Assembly: GCF_042679605.1 (NCBI RefSeq)
Contig: NZ_JBHTMU010000022.1
Span: 1 to 64,000, forward strand
Length of the DNA stretch: 64,000 bases
Source of the DNA: Litorisediminicola beolgyonensis
Lineage (GTDB): Bacteria > Pseudomonadota > Alphaproteobacteria > Rhodobacterales > Rhodobacteraceae
Direction of reading: 5' to 3'
Part shown: piece after piece, positions 35,091-43,545 of the stretch
Layout: each line of letters begins with the position of its first letter
How positions within the stretch are numbered: position 1 is the first letter of the stretch
Position numbers and translations under genes: made by a program
Notes under the pieces: generated by a model
Databases searched by the model: none
What the model was told of the DNA's origin: nothing
What the model saw: only the letters and a program-made list of their open reading frames with translations

Positions 35091-35972
35091 ATGCAGTTGA
35101 ACCTCCATCACCTCCGTCTGTTCCGCGCCGTGGCCCGCGATGGGACGCTGACCGGCGCGGCGCGCTCGCTGAACTTGTCGCAATCGGCTTTATCGAAGCA
35201 GATCAAGACCTTGGAGGCCAATCTTGGTCATGATCTCTTCGAGCGCCGCGGCCGTGGGCTCGTGCTGACCGAGGCCGGACGGATCGCGCTCGACCATGCC
35301 GAGGCGATCTTCCGCACTGCCGAGGATCTGACCGCGACCCTCCGCGGCGGAGCGTCGCAGCGTATGATCCTGCGAGTCGGCGCGCTCGCCACCCTGTCGC
35401 GAAACTTCCAGATCGGGTTTCTCGAACCGGTCATCCGGCGTCGCGATACCGAGGTCATCCTGCGCTCGGGCGGGCAGGCGGAGCTGCTGCGCGCGCTCGA
35501 CGCGCTGTCGCTCGACGTGGTCCTGACCAATCTCGTGCCCGCGCGGGAGGCGGCGCATCCCTATCTCGTTCATGCGCTCTCGGAGCAGCCGGTGAGCCTC
35601 ATCGGCGCGCCCGAGCTGTCGGGTCGGCCGCTCACCCGGCTCCTGAGCGAAGAGCCGGTGATCCTGCCGACGCCGGAAGCCGCGCTCCGGGCCTCCTTCG
35701 ATGCGATGGTCGGGCGGTTGGGTCTGAGCCCGCGGATCGCCGCCGAGGCCGATGACATGGCGATGTTGCGTCTTCTGGTGCGCGAAGGGGTCGGCGTCGC
35801 TGTGATCCCGCCGATCGTCGTCCGGGACGAGCTGGCGGCGGGGATGCTTGCGGAGCTGTGCCAGCTCGACGGGATCGCCGAGACCTTCTACGCGGTGACG
35901 CTGGAGCGGCGCTTTCCGAACCCGCTCATCGCCGAGCTTCTGGACGCGGCCGAAGGGCTCCGCGCGTCCTAG
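35091..35972 (+). CDS. LysR-family transcriptional regulator
   Basis: A 293-residue LysR protein. The N-terminal helix-turn-helix (residues 4-65) has HHLRLFRAVARDGTLTGAARSLNLSQSALSKQIKTLE; a periplasmic-binding-like effector domain follows (about 92-290). It is divergent from dabBA across a 104-base gap that contains a palindrome, so control of CO2 uptake is the likely role. This would parallel LysR-type regulators such as CbbR/CcmR of carbon-concentrating systems, although the effector is unknown. Confidence 0.88.
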   Translation: MQLNLHHLRLFRAVARDGTLTGAARSLNLSQSALSKQIKTLEANLGHDLFERRGRGLVLTEAGRIALDHAEAIFRTAEDLTATLRGGASQRMILRVGALATLSRNFQIGFLEPVIRRRDTEVILRSGGQAELLRALDALSLDVVLTNLVPAREAAHPYLVHALSEQPVSLIGAPELSGRPLTRLLSEEPVILPTPEAALRASFDAMVGRLGLSPRIAAEADDMAMLRLLVREGVGVAVIPPIVVRDELAAGMLAELCQLDGIAETFYAVTLERRFPNPLIAELLDAAEGLRAS

Positions 35973-35986
35973 TCTGCGCCTGCGGT

Positions 35987-36163
35987 TTACTGCGTCGCCT
36001 CGGTCTCGAGCGGCTCGCCGCCATCGGCGGACCCGGCCTCGCCCAGGCGGACGGAGTTCGAGACGCGCTCTTCCGCGGTCGTGTCCCAGAAGGTCTCGAG
36101 CGCGAACCAGGCACCTGTGGCGATGACCGCGATGGCTATGAAGCCGAGAGCCATGGATTTCAT
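35987..36163 (-). CDS. Small single-span membrane protein of the FDH cluster
   Basis: A 58-residue open frame. An N-terminal hydrophobic helix (MALGFIAIAVIATGAWFAL, residues 4-22) is followed by an acidic tail (TAEERVSNSVRLGEAGSADGGEP). Its ATG overlaps the stop codon of the WD40-cytochrome gene (ATGA), and GGAGGA lies about 6-11 bases upstream. Overlap, ribosome site and a clean membrane helix all point to a real gene. It is the last gene of the FDH operon on this strand. The function is unknown; assembly or anchoring of the formate dehydrogenase/cytochrome complex is a guess. Confidence 0.7.
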   Translation of the reverse strand: MKSMALGFIAIAVIATGAWFALETFWDTTAEERVSNSVRLGEAGSADGGEPLETEATQ

Positions 36164-37446
36164 TTATGTTCCTCCTCGGGCGCCGTCTCGCGGCGCAGAA
36201 AGGCGATCAGGTCGGCGCGGTCCTCGGCGCCGGTGATGCGCTGCATGGGCATTTTGGTCCCCGGCAGATAGTGCTCGGGGCCGATGTCGAAAAGCTGGTC
36301 GATGGTGCTCTCGTCCCAGACGAGGTCCGAGCCATCGAGCGCGTCGGAATAGCTGTAATCGCCGACCGTTCCGGCCCTCCGGCCGAAGAGATCGTAGAGC
36401 GTCGGACCGGCGCGCCGCGCCGAGCCGGGCGTCAGCGTGTGGCAGATCGAGCATTTGCGCATGAATTGCCGCTCGCCGTTGGACATGAGCGCAGGATCGG
36501 TCAGAAAACCGCGCTCTGACTGCATCTGTGGCGTGTCGGCCTCCTCGGACATTGGCCAGGCGGAGATCTCGTTGGCGAGCCCCCCGGCATAGAGCGTCTC
36601 GCCCCCGGGCGAGAAGGCCAGCGCCCAGATCGGTCCGCGGGTGGTGGCGCGGAAATCCTGCCAGACCGACCAGGTCGCGGTGTCGACGATCATGATGTAG
36701 CCCTCGCCATCGCCGACCGCAAGGCGGCTGTGGTCCTGCGGCGCGGCAAGCGCGAGGATCGGACGGCGGTCGGCGGTCAGGTCGGCCAGAGACGCGGCGG
36801 TCGCGGGGTCGATCACGCGGGTGACGCCGTCCACCGCGCCATAGGCCAGCCAGCCCGCGCCCTCGTCGAGGATCAGCTCGTTCAGGCCGAACCCGTGTTC
36901 GACGAGACGGCTCAGCTCGTTGCCGGTCGCCACGTCCCAGACGCGCAAGGTGCCATCCGCCGAGGCCGAATAGAGGCGTGTCCCGTCCGCCGAGAACACC
37001 ACGTCGTTGACCGGACCGTCATGGCCGTCGATGAAGTGGGCAGGGCCACCGTCCAAGGGCCAGAGGCCGATGCGCCCGTCCCAGCTGGCCGAGGCGATCA
37101 GGCTGTCGGAAGCGGCGAGGTTCATCACCTTGCCCTGATGCCCTTCGAGCCGCGCGGCAAGCGTGCCGTCCCGCCAAAGGATCAGGTCGAAATCGTCGGC
37201 GCCGGTGACCAGCGTCGTCTCGTCGAGGAAAAGGACGGTGTTGACCGCGGCCTCGTGCCCGTCGAGCCAGGCCGGAGAGCCGTCCGTCCAGCGCGCCGCG
37301 GCATTGTCGAAACTGGCGCTGGCGAGGCTGCCGGTCTCCGAGACCGCCACATCCATCACCGGTCCGCCGTGTCCCGCGAGCACATGGTAGCCGCCCTCGG
37401 CGGCCGCCGGGGCCGCGACGAGCAGGAGGGCCGCGGCGAGCCGCAT
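36160..37446 (-). CDS. WD40-repeat protein fused to cytochrome c
   Basis: A 428-residue exported protein. A signal peptide (MRLAAALLLVAAPAAA) is followed by about six WD40-like repeats (residues 20-300), such as GHDGPVNDVVFSADGTRLYSASADGTLRVWD, which should form a beta-propeller. The C-terminal class I cytochrome c domain has C332-S-I-C335-H336 for haem and Met399 (GTKMPM) as axial ligand. It starts 6 bases after the FDH gamma stop, so it probably accepts electrons from, or scaffolds, the periplasmic formate dehydrogenase. The propeller-cytochrome combination is unusual. Confidence 0.85.
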   Translation of the reverse strand: MRLAAALLLVAAPAAAEGGYHVLAGHGGPVMDVAVSETGSLASASFDNAAARWTDGSPAWLDGHEAAVNTVLFLDETTLVTGADDFDLILWRDGTLAARLEGHQGKVMNLAASDSLIASASWDGRIGLWPLDGGPAHFIDGHDGPVNDVVFSADGTRLYSASADGTLRVWDVATGNELSRLVEHGFGLNELILDEGAGWLAYGAVDGVTRVIDPATAASLADLTADRRPILALAAPQDHSRLAVGDGEGYIMIVDTATWSVWQDFRATTRGPIWALAFSPGGETLYAGGLANEISAWPMSEEADTPQMQSERGFLTDPALMSNGERQFMRKCSICHTLTPGSARRAGPTLYDLFGRRAGTVGDYSYSDALDGSDLVWDESTIDQLFDIGPEHYLPGTKMPMQRITGAEDRADLIAFLRRETAPEEEHK

Positions 37447-37451
37447 ACGTC

Positions 37452-38678
37452 TCACTCGGCCGGGGTGGCGCCCTTGGGAGCGGCGCGCTCTTCGGCCATC
37501 TTCTTCTCGTACCAGATCGAGTGGTGCTCCTTGGCCCACTGGGTGTCGACCTCGCCCGAACCCATCGCCTCGAACGCGCCCTCCATGCCGATCGTGCCGA
37601 TATAGATATGGGCCAGGATGATCGCCATGAAGACGAAGGCGACGATGGCGTGCCAGAGCTGGGCGTATTGCATCTCGCCCTGCGGGCTCAGATCCGAGGT
37701 GAAGGGATCGACACCGAGAAGACCGGGCACACCGAGCTCGTTCAGCGTGGCGAAGGTCGGCGCGAACATCTGCAGATCGAACGGGAAGAGCAGCGACAGT
37801 CCCGAGGCCGAGACCGAGGCGCCGAGGATGACCACGGACCAGAAGATGATCTTCTGACCGGCGTTGAACTTCGGCGCGGGGACGTGGCCCTTGCCGATGA
37901 AGCCGCCACCGCGGGCCAGCCATTTGACGTCCTGCCAGGTCGGAATGTTGTGCCAGACCCACATCATGAAGACCATGACGAGACCCAGCATGAAGGCCCA
38001 GGCGACGTTGTTGTGCAGCCATTTCGACGCGATGGCGAGATCCGAGAAGACCTCGTGGCCGAAGGCGGGGATCAGGAACTTGCGGCCCATCAGCGTGATC
38101 AGGCCGGTCAGTCCGAGGATGACGAAGCTGCCCGCGATCAGCCAGTGGCCGAAGCGTTCGATGCCGGTGAAGCGCTCGATGGTGCGTCCGGTGCGCTCGC
38201 CGTCGATGCGGATGCGTCCCTTGATCAGGTAGAAGATCGCGAGCAGCGCGATGGTGCCGAGCAGCAGGTAGCCGCCCCAGTGCAGCACGGGACCTTCACG
38301 CAGTTCCAGCCACCACATGCCGTTATCCTGCATGATCGTGCTCGCGGCAGGCGCGCGAACCTGGGTGCTGATGTCGCGCTCGTCGAAGCGGAAGGCGCGC
38401 CAGAGATCGGAATCCGAGGAGCCGCCGAGGGTGGAGAGCGCGTCGACGCCCTCGCCGATTTCCGCGTCGCTGCCGACGAATTGCCGCCGCTCGTCATTAT
38501 TGGCCTCGAGCCCCTGCTGGCGTCTGAGGATGTCCTCGAGCGTGCTTCCGGGAGAGGCGGGCGCGGCCTCGCCAGACACATCGGATGCCGGCGGCTCGAC
38601 CGCGTCCTGTTGGGCCGAGACGGGCAGGGCCGTCGCCAGAAGCGCAAACAGCATAACGAGATAGGGGGCGACTCTCAT
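37452..38678 (-). CDS. Formate dehydrogenase gamma subunit (cytochrome b)
   Basis: A 408-residue inner-membrane cytochrome b of the FdnI/FdoI type. A signal-like N-terminus (MRVAPYLVMLFALLATALPVSAQQ) and a periplasmic stretch of about 120 residues precede four or more membrane helices. Candidate haem ligands are His in ERFGHWLIAG, KWLHNNVAW, VWHNIPTW and QLWHAIVAF. It should pass electrons from the FDH beta subunit to quinone. AGGAG lies upstream of this ATG. A 210-base gap with two hairpins separates it from the beta gene. Confidence 0.92.
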   Translation of the reverse strand: MRVAPYLVMLFALLATALPVSAQQDAVEPPASDVSGEAAPASPGSTLEDILRRQQGLEANNDERRQFVGSDAEIGEGVDALSTLGGSSDSDLWRAFRFDERDISTQVRAPAASTIMQDNGMWWLELREGPVLHWGGYLLLGTIALLAIFYLIKGRIRIDGERTGRTIERFTGIERFGHWLIAGSFVILGLTGLITLMGRKFLIPAFGHEVFSDLAIASKWLHNNVAWAFMLGLVMVFMMWVWHNIPTWQDVKWLARGGGFIGKGHVPAPKFNAGQKIIFWSVVILGASVSASGLSLLFPFDLQMFAPTFATLNELGVPGLLGVDPFTSDLSPQGEMQYAQLWHAIVAFVFMAIILAHIYIGTIGMEGAFEAMGSGEVDTQWAKEHHSIWYEKKMAEERAAPKGATPAE

Positions 38679-38810
38679 CGGGGAGGCTCCTTTGGTCTTG
38701 GCGAGCGCGGCGGCTCTGATCGGTCCGCGGACCATCCGGAACCTTCGTGCCGGACGTGTCGGTGCCGGTCAGGAAGGTTCGGGAGGGTTCGCCCCCGGTG
38801 TGGGCGGGAC

Positions 38811-38831
38811 GCCGGGCGGATGCCGCCCGGC
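38811..38831 (-). other. Perfect hairpin between FDH beta and gamma genes
   Basis: GCCGGGCGG-ATG-CCGCCCGGC is a 9-bp perfect stem with a 3-base loop in the 210-base gap. With no T-run on either strand it is more likely an RNA-processing or stabilising element than a terminator. Confidence 0.45.
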
Positions 38832-38856
38832 GCAGAGATTGACCTGGAAAACTGGC

Positions 38857-38875
38857 CCCCGCGGCGAGCGCGGGG
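38857..38875 (-). other. Second hairpin between FDH beta and gamma genes
   Basis: CCCCGCG-GCGAG-CGCGGGG forms a 7-bp stem with a 5-base loop, just beyond the FDH beta stop codon. Together with the hairpin at 38811 it may set the ratio of subunit mRNAs. Confidence 0.4.
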
Positions 38876-38888
38876 ACCGGAGCGGCGC

Positions 38889-39482
38889 TCAGCCGTCCTT
38901 CTGGTCGTAGGCGGTGCCCCAGCCCCAGGCGCCCGAGCCGAAGCCGCGCGCGACGACCCGCTCGCGATAGATCTGCGAGACGACATCGCCGTCACCGGCG
39001 AGAAGCGCCTTGGTCGAGCACATCTCGGCGCAGATCGGCAGCTTGCCTTCCGCGATCCGGTTGCGGCCATACTTCTGGAACTCGGCCTGGGACATGTCCT
39101 CTTCCGGGCCACCGGCGCAGAAGGTGCATTTGTCCATCTTGCCGCGGCTGCCGAAATTGCCCGCCTGCGGATACTGCGGCGCGCCGAAGGGGCAGGCGTA
39201 GAAGCAGTAGCCGCATCCGATGCAGAGGTCCTTGGAGTGCAGGACCACGCCATCGGCGGTCTGGTAGAAGCAATCCACCGGGCAGACGGCCATACAGGGC
39301 GCGTCCGAGCAGTGCATGCAGGCGACCGAGATCGAGCGTTCGCCCGGCGTGCCGTCCTGGATCGTCACCACGCGGCGGCGGTTGATGCCCCAGGGAACTT
39401 CGTGCTCGTTCTTACAGGCGGTGACGCAGGCGTTGCATTCGATGCAGCGTTCGGCGTCGCAGAGAAATTTAGCGCGTGCCAT
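38889..39482 (-). CDS. fdh3B: Formate dehydrogenase FDH3 beta subunit (4Fe-4S)
   Basis: A 197-residue ferredoxin-like electron-transfer subunit. Four cysteine groups for 4Fe-4S clusters are seen: CIECNACVTACKNEH, CMHCSDAPCMAVCP, CIGCGYCFYACP, and the CTFC...CAEMC pair. It links the catalytic alpha subunit to the cytochrome b subunit. Unlike FdnH of E. coli it has no C-terminal membrane helix, as is usual for the short FDH3 type. It starts 14 bases after the alpha stop codon, with GGAGGA upstream. Confidence 0.95.
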   Translation of the reverse strand: MARAKFLCDAERCIECNACVTACKNEHEVPWGINRRRVVTIQDGTPGERSISVACMHCSDAPCMAVCPVDCFYQTADGVVLHSKDLCIGCGYCFYACPFGAPQYPQAGNFGSRGKMDKCTFCAGGPEEDMSQAEFQKYGRNRIAEGKLPICAEMCSTKALLAGDGDVVSQIYRERVVARGFGSGAWGWGTAYDQKDG

Positions 39483-39496
39483 AGGTTATCTCCTCC

Positions 39497-42490
39497 TTAC
39501 GCGGCTTCGATGCGGCAAAGGGTTGCCTTGGTTTCCTGCATCTGGGTCACCGAGTCATACCCGTAGGTCTGCGCGGTGTTGGTCGATTCACCCAGGACAT
39601 ACGGATCGGCGCCCTCGGGATATTTCCCGCGCAGATCCTCGCCCTGCCAGAAGCCGCCGAAGTGGAACGGCATGAAGGCGACCCCGGGCGCGACGCGCTC
39701 GGTGACCATCGCCATGACGTTCACCTTGCCGCCGTTCGGACCGTGGACCCAGACCATTGCCCCGTCACGGACGCCGAGATTGTTGGCGTCGCGCGGGTTG
39801 ACCTCGATGAACATGTCCTGCTGCAGCTCGGCGAGCCAGGGGTTCGACCGGGTCTCGTCGCCGCCGCCCTCGTATTCGACCAGGCGGCCGGAGGTGAGGG
39901 TGATCGGGAAGTCGGACGAGTAATCGGTCTCCTGGATCGACTTGTAGAGCGTCGGCACCCGCCAGAACTTCTTGTCCTCGTAGGTCGGATAGTCGGCCAC
40001 GAGGTCGTAGCGCGGGGTGTAGAGCGGCTCGCGATGGACCGGCACCGGGTCGGGGAAGGTCCAGACCACGGCGCGGGCCTTGGCGTTGCCGTAAGGCGCG
40101 CAGCCATGCGCGATCGCCACGCGCTGGATGCCGCCCGAGAGGTCGGTCTTCCAGTTCACGCCGCCCACCGCCTTGGCGTAGTCGGATTTCACGTCACCGG
40201 TCTGAGAGGTCTCGCCGACCTGTTCCTCGCCGCCGGATTGCTGCGGGCGCTGGCCCTCGAACCCTGCGACGCGTTCGATGGTCGAGCGCTCCTCGTCGGT
40301 CAGGTCGCCATCCCAGCCGAGATCCATCAGCATCTGCATGGTGAACTCGGGATAGCCGTCCTGAATCTCGGACCCGACCGGCGCGACACCCTCGGCAAGG
40401 AGGTTGTCGCCGTCGCGCTCCACGCCGAACCGGGCGCGGAAGCCCATGCCGCCATCGGCGACCGGGAGCGAGATGTCATAGAGGTTCGGCGAGCCGGGAT
40501 GGTTCATCTCGGCCGTGCCCCACGACGGCCAGGGCAGCCCGTAGTAATCGCCATCGGCGGGTCCGCCGAGAGCGCGCAGCGTGGTGCGGTCGAAGGTGTG
40601 CTGGTTCTCCATGTGCTTGCGCAGACGCTCCGGCGACTGGCCGGTATAGCCGATGGTCCACATGCCGCGGTTGAACTCGCGGGTGAGGTCCTCGATCAGC
40701 GGCTCGTCGCCGTTCACCTCGATGTTGCGGAAGATCCGGTCCGAGAAGCCGAACTTGTCCGAGAACATTTTGAGGATGACGTGGTCGGGCTTCGACTCGA
40801 AGATCGGGTCGACGATCTTCTCGCGCCATTGCAGCGACCGGTTCGACGCGGTGACCGAGCCGTAGGTCTCGAACTGCGTCGCCGCGGGCAGGAGATAGAC
40901 GCCGTCGGTGCGGTCCTGCATCACCGCCGAGACCGTCGGGTAGGGATCGACCACGACCATCAGGTCGAGCTTCTCCATCGCCGTCTTCATCTCGGGCAGG
41001 CGGGTCTGCGAGTTCGGCGCGTGGCCCCAGAGAACCATCGCCCGCGTGTTGTCGGGCTGGTCGATATTCTCCGCGGGCTCCAGGATACCGTCGATCCAGC
41101 GCGACACCGGGATACCGGTCTCGTTCATCATCATCCGGTCGGCGCCGTCGGCACCGGCACCCTTCATCACCGCGAAGCGGCCCTTGAGCCAGTCGAGATC
41201 CTCTTCCCAGACCCGGGCCCAATGCGCCCAGGAGCCGTCGGCGAGGCCGTAGTAGCCCGGCAGCGTGTCGGCGAGGACGCCGAGGTCCGTCGCGCCCTGC
41301 ACATTGTCATGGCCGCGGAAGATGTTGGTGCCGCCACCGGCCCGGCCCATGTTGCCGAGCGCGAGTTGCAGGATGCAGTAGGCGCGGGTGTTGTTGTTGC
41401 CGTTGGTGTGCTGGGTGCCGCCCATGCACCAGATCACGGTGCCGGGACGGTTGTTGGCGAGCGTGCGCGCCACCCGCTCAAGCTGGCTGCCCGGCGTGCC
41501 GGTGACCCGCTCGACCTCGTCGGGCGTCCAGTTGGCGACCTCGGCCCGGATCTGGTCCATGCCCCAGACGCGGGTGCGGATGAACTCCTCGTCCTCCCAC
41601 TTGTTCTCGAAGATGTGCCAGAGGATGCCCCAGACCAGCGCCACGTCGGTGCCGGGACGGAAGCGCACATATTCGTCCGCATGCGCCGCGGTCCGCGTGA
41701 AGCGCGGGTCGCAGACGATCAGCGGGGCGTTGTTCTCTTCCTTGGCCTTCAGGAGGTGCAGGAGCGAGACCGGGTGCGCCTCGGCCGGGTTGCCGCCGAT
41801 CACGAAGATCGCCCGGCTGTTGTGGATGTCGTTGTAGGAGTTGGTCATGGCGCCGTAGCCCCAGGTGTTCGCAACGCCCGCCACGGTGGTGGAGTGGCAG
41901 ATGCGCGCCTGGTGGTCGACGTTGTTCGTGCCCCAGTAGGCGGCGAACTTGCGGAACAGGTAGGCCTGCTCGTTGTTGTGCTTGGCCGAGCCGAGCCAGT
42001 AGACCGAATCCGGGCCGCTCTCCTCACGGATGGCGAGCATCTTGTCGCCGATCTCGTTGATCGCGTCGGCCCAGGACATGCGGACCCACTCGCCGCCTTC
42101 CTTCTTCATCGGGTATTTCAGGCGACGCTCGCCATGGGTGTGCTCGCGCACCGAGGCCCCCTTGGCGCAATGGGCACCGAGGTTGAACGGGCTGTCCCAG
42201 CCGGGCTCCTGGCCCGTCCAGACGCCGTCCTGCACCTCTGCCATGACGGTGCAGCCGACCGAGCAGTGGGTGCAGACGGATTTCACGGTCTGGACCGCGC
42301 TGTCGGCGGCCTGCTGCGCGCTGGCCTGCGTAACCGAGCCGCCGGTGGCGGAAATCGCGGCGAGCCCGCCGATGGCAAGGCCCGACCCGCGCAGAAAGGC
42401 GCGGCGGTCGACGGAGCGACCGGCAATGTCCGCGAGGACGCCGGTGCGTCCCGAACGGCGGGTGACCCCGTTGGTCTTTTTCCTGAGCAT
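39497..42490 (-). CDS. fdhA: Formate dehydrogenase alpha subunit (Mo/W-bisPGD)
   Basis: A 997-residue catalytic subunit that oxidises formate to CO2. A long Tat signal (VDRRAFLRGSGLAIGG, around residues 27-42) directs folded export. A 4Fe-4S cluster is held by C73, C76, C80 and C108. The active-site residue is cysteine, C198 in VDHQARICHSTTVAG, where selenoenzymes have selenocysteine. The molybdopterin oxidoreductase and dinucleotide-binding domains follow (NPAEAHPVSLLHL; the C-terminal VNPRDANNLGVRDG). GGAGGGAAA precedes the ATG. It forms one operon with the small Tat protein and TorD chaperone upstream and the beta subunit downstream. Confidence 0.96.
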   Translation of the reverse strand: MLRKKTNGVTRRSGRTGVLADIAGRSVDRRAFLRGSGLAIGGLAAISATGGSVTQASAQQAADSAVQTVKSVCTHCSVGCTVMAEVQDGVWTGQEPGWDSPFNLGAHCAKGASVREHTHGERRLKYPMKKEGGEWVRMSWADAINEIGDKMLAIREESGPDSVYWLGSAKHNNEQAYLFRKFAAYWGTNNVDHQARICHSTTVAGVANTWGYGAMTNSYNDIHNSRAIFVIGGNPAEAHPVSLLHLLKAKEENNAPLIVCDPRFTRTAAHADEYVRFRPGTDVALVWGILWHIFENKWEDEEFIRTRVWGMDQIRAEVANWTPDEVERVTGTPGSQLERVARTLANNRPGTVIWCMGGTQHTNGNNNTRAYCILQLALGNMGRAGGGTNIFRGHDNVQGATDLGVLADTLPGYYGLADGSWAHWARVWEEDLDWLKGRFAVMKGAGADGADRMMMNETGIPVSRWIDGILEPAENIDQPDNTRAMVLWGHAPNSQTRLPEMKTAMEKLDLMVVVDPYPTVSAVMQDRTDGVYLLPAATQFETYGSVTASNRSLQWREKIVDPIFESKPDHVILKMFSDKFGFSDRIFRNIEVNGDEPLIEDLTREFNRGMWTIGYTGQSPERLRKHMENQHTFDRTTLRALGGPADGDYYGLPWPSWGTAEMNHPGSPNLYDISLPVADGGMGFRARFGVERDGDNLLAEGVAPVGSEIQDGYPEFTMQMLMDLGWDGDLTDEERSTIERVAGFEGQRPQQSGGEEQVGETSQTGDVKSDYAKAVGGVNWKTDLSGGIQRVAIAHGCAPYGNAKARAVVWTFPDPVPVHREPLYTPRYDLVADYPTYEDKKFWRVPTLYKSIQETDYSSDFPITLTSGRLVEYEGGGDETRSNPWLAELQQDMFIEVNPRDANNLGVRDGAMVWVHGPNGGKVNVMAMVTERVAPGVAFMPFHFGGFWQGEDLRGKYPEGADPYVLGESTNTAQTYGYDSVTQMQETKATLCRIEAA

Positions 42491-42612
42491 GGTTTCCCTC
42501 CAGTTGGATGCGCCGGGTCCCGTTTCGTGGCGTCGGGGCCGGTCGGGCGCATGGGGTGGCCGGTATGCGGGCGGTCAGGACCCGGTCCGGCGCGTCTCTT
42601 TATCCGTTCGGC

Positions 42613-42801
42613 TCAGAACCGGGCGGACGCGTAATAGGCGCGGGTATGGGCGGTGTCGGCGAGACCTTTCTGCGGTCCCTCTGCCGGTGCCGCCTCGGCC
42701 TCGCTGCCGCTGACCGCAACGGCGGCGACGGCGGCGGGGGCGGCGGTGCCCGCGAGTTTCAGGAAATCGCGGCGGCTCGCCTCTGGTTTGGTCTCGGACA
42801 T
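42613..42801 (-). CDS. FDH-region small Tat-target protein
   Basis: A 62-residue protein beginning MSETKPEASRRDFLKLAGTAAP, an almost ideal twin-arginine signal, with a short polar C-terminus ending RAYYASARF. Small proteins of this kind are found directly upstream of FDH alpha genes in many proteobacteria; they may escort the beta or alpha subunit through the Tat system, but no function is proven. GGGAGG upstream and family resemblance fix the start at 42801. Confidence 0.85.
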   Translation of the reverse strand: MSETKPEASRRDFLKLAGTAAPAAVAAVAVSGSEAEAAPAEGPQKGLADTAHTRAYYASARF

Positions 42802-42930
42802 GAAGGCCTCCCTTTTTCTTTCATGCGACCGTCGGGGCGTCCCCCGGTCCGGTCCTGTGGTGAAGAGCGCCACGCCCGCCGCGCCGCTCCGGTTCTTGCG
42901 GTATGGCGGGCCGGGGCCCGCCGCGCCGGA

Positions 42931-43545
42931 TCACTCCGACGCCAAGCGAAATCCTTCGCGCTCGATCTCGACGAAGGCGCGCCCGACGCGGCCCACATGG
43001 GCATAAAGCCGGGCGGTCTTGGCCTTTTCGAGATCGGAGAAGAAATGTCCCGCCCAGGGGGCGAGGTGACGGTTGAAGAAGGTCTTCTGGTCCTCGATCG
43101 TCGCCGGCGCGTCGAAGCGTCCGACGATGAGACCGGCCATGACCTCCATCAGGGTCGCGATATTGTCCTCGGGCTCGAACCGATCCGGCGCGCGCGAGAC
43201 CCGCCGCGCCCGCAGGTCCTGGCGGAGCGTGGCGAGCGGCTTCTCGTTCAGGAACCCGGTCAGGTAGTAGCTCGCATAGGGCAGAAGCTCGCCGCGCCCG
43301 AGGCCAATGAAAAGCGCGTTGTATTCGCGCGCCACGTCCCTGGGATCGGCCTTGGCCGCCGCATCTGCCAGGCCGGTGATCGCCTGGCCGAGATCGGTGT
43401 CGGCATCGCCGCCAAGCGCCGCGGTCTGCTCCAGAAGCAGCGCGTCAGGTGGGGCTGCCAGAAGCAACCCCATGAAATTGTAGAGATCTGCCCGGAGGCG
43501 ATCCTCGCTGGAGACGTCGGGCATCGACGCGGCTGCGCTGCTCAT
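42931..43545 (-). CDS. TorD/DmsD-family chaperone for formate dehydrogenase
   Basis: A 204-residue all-helical cytoplasmic protein. The TorD-family pattern is visible as RADLYNFMGLLLAAPPDALLL near residue 17 and EYNALFIGLGRGELLPYASYYLTG near 95. The helix ATIEDQKTFFNRHLAPWAGHFFSDLEKA lies near 150. Such chaperones bind the Tat signal and aid insertion of the molybdenum/tungsten cofactor, here most likely into the FDH alpha subunit. Its start codon overlaps the stop of the DUF3306 gene (ATGA). Confidence 0.88.
   Translation of the reverse strand: MSSAAASMPDVSSEDRLRADLYNFMGLLLAAPPDALLLEQTAALGGDADTDLGQAITGLADAAAKADPRDVAREYNALFIGLGRGELLPYASYYLTGFLNEKPLATLRQDLRARRVSRAPDRFEPEDNIATLMEVMAGLIVGRFDAPATIEDQKTFFNRHLAPWAGHFFSDLEKAKTARLYAHVGRVGRAFVEIEREGFRLASE

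Noticed and set aside
40000..42490. Possible selenocysteine formate dehydrogenase
   Set aside because: The catalytic position is an ordinary Cys codon (C198, ARICHS) and there is no in-frame TGA, so no selenocysteine insertion is needed.
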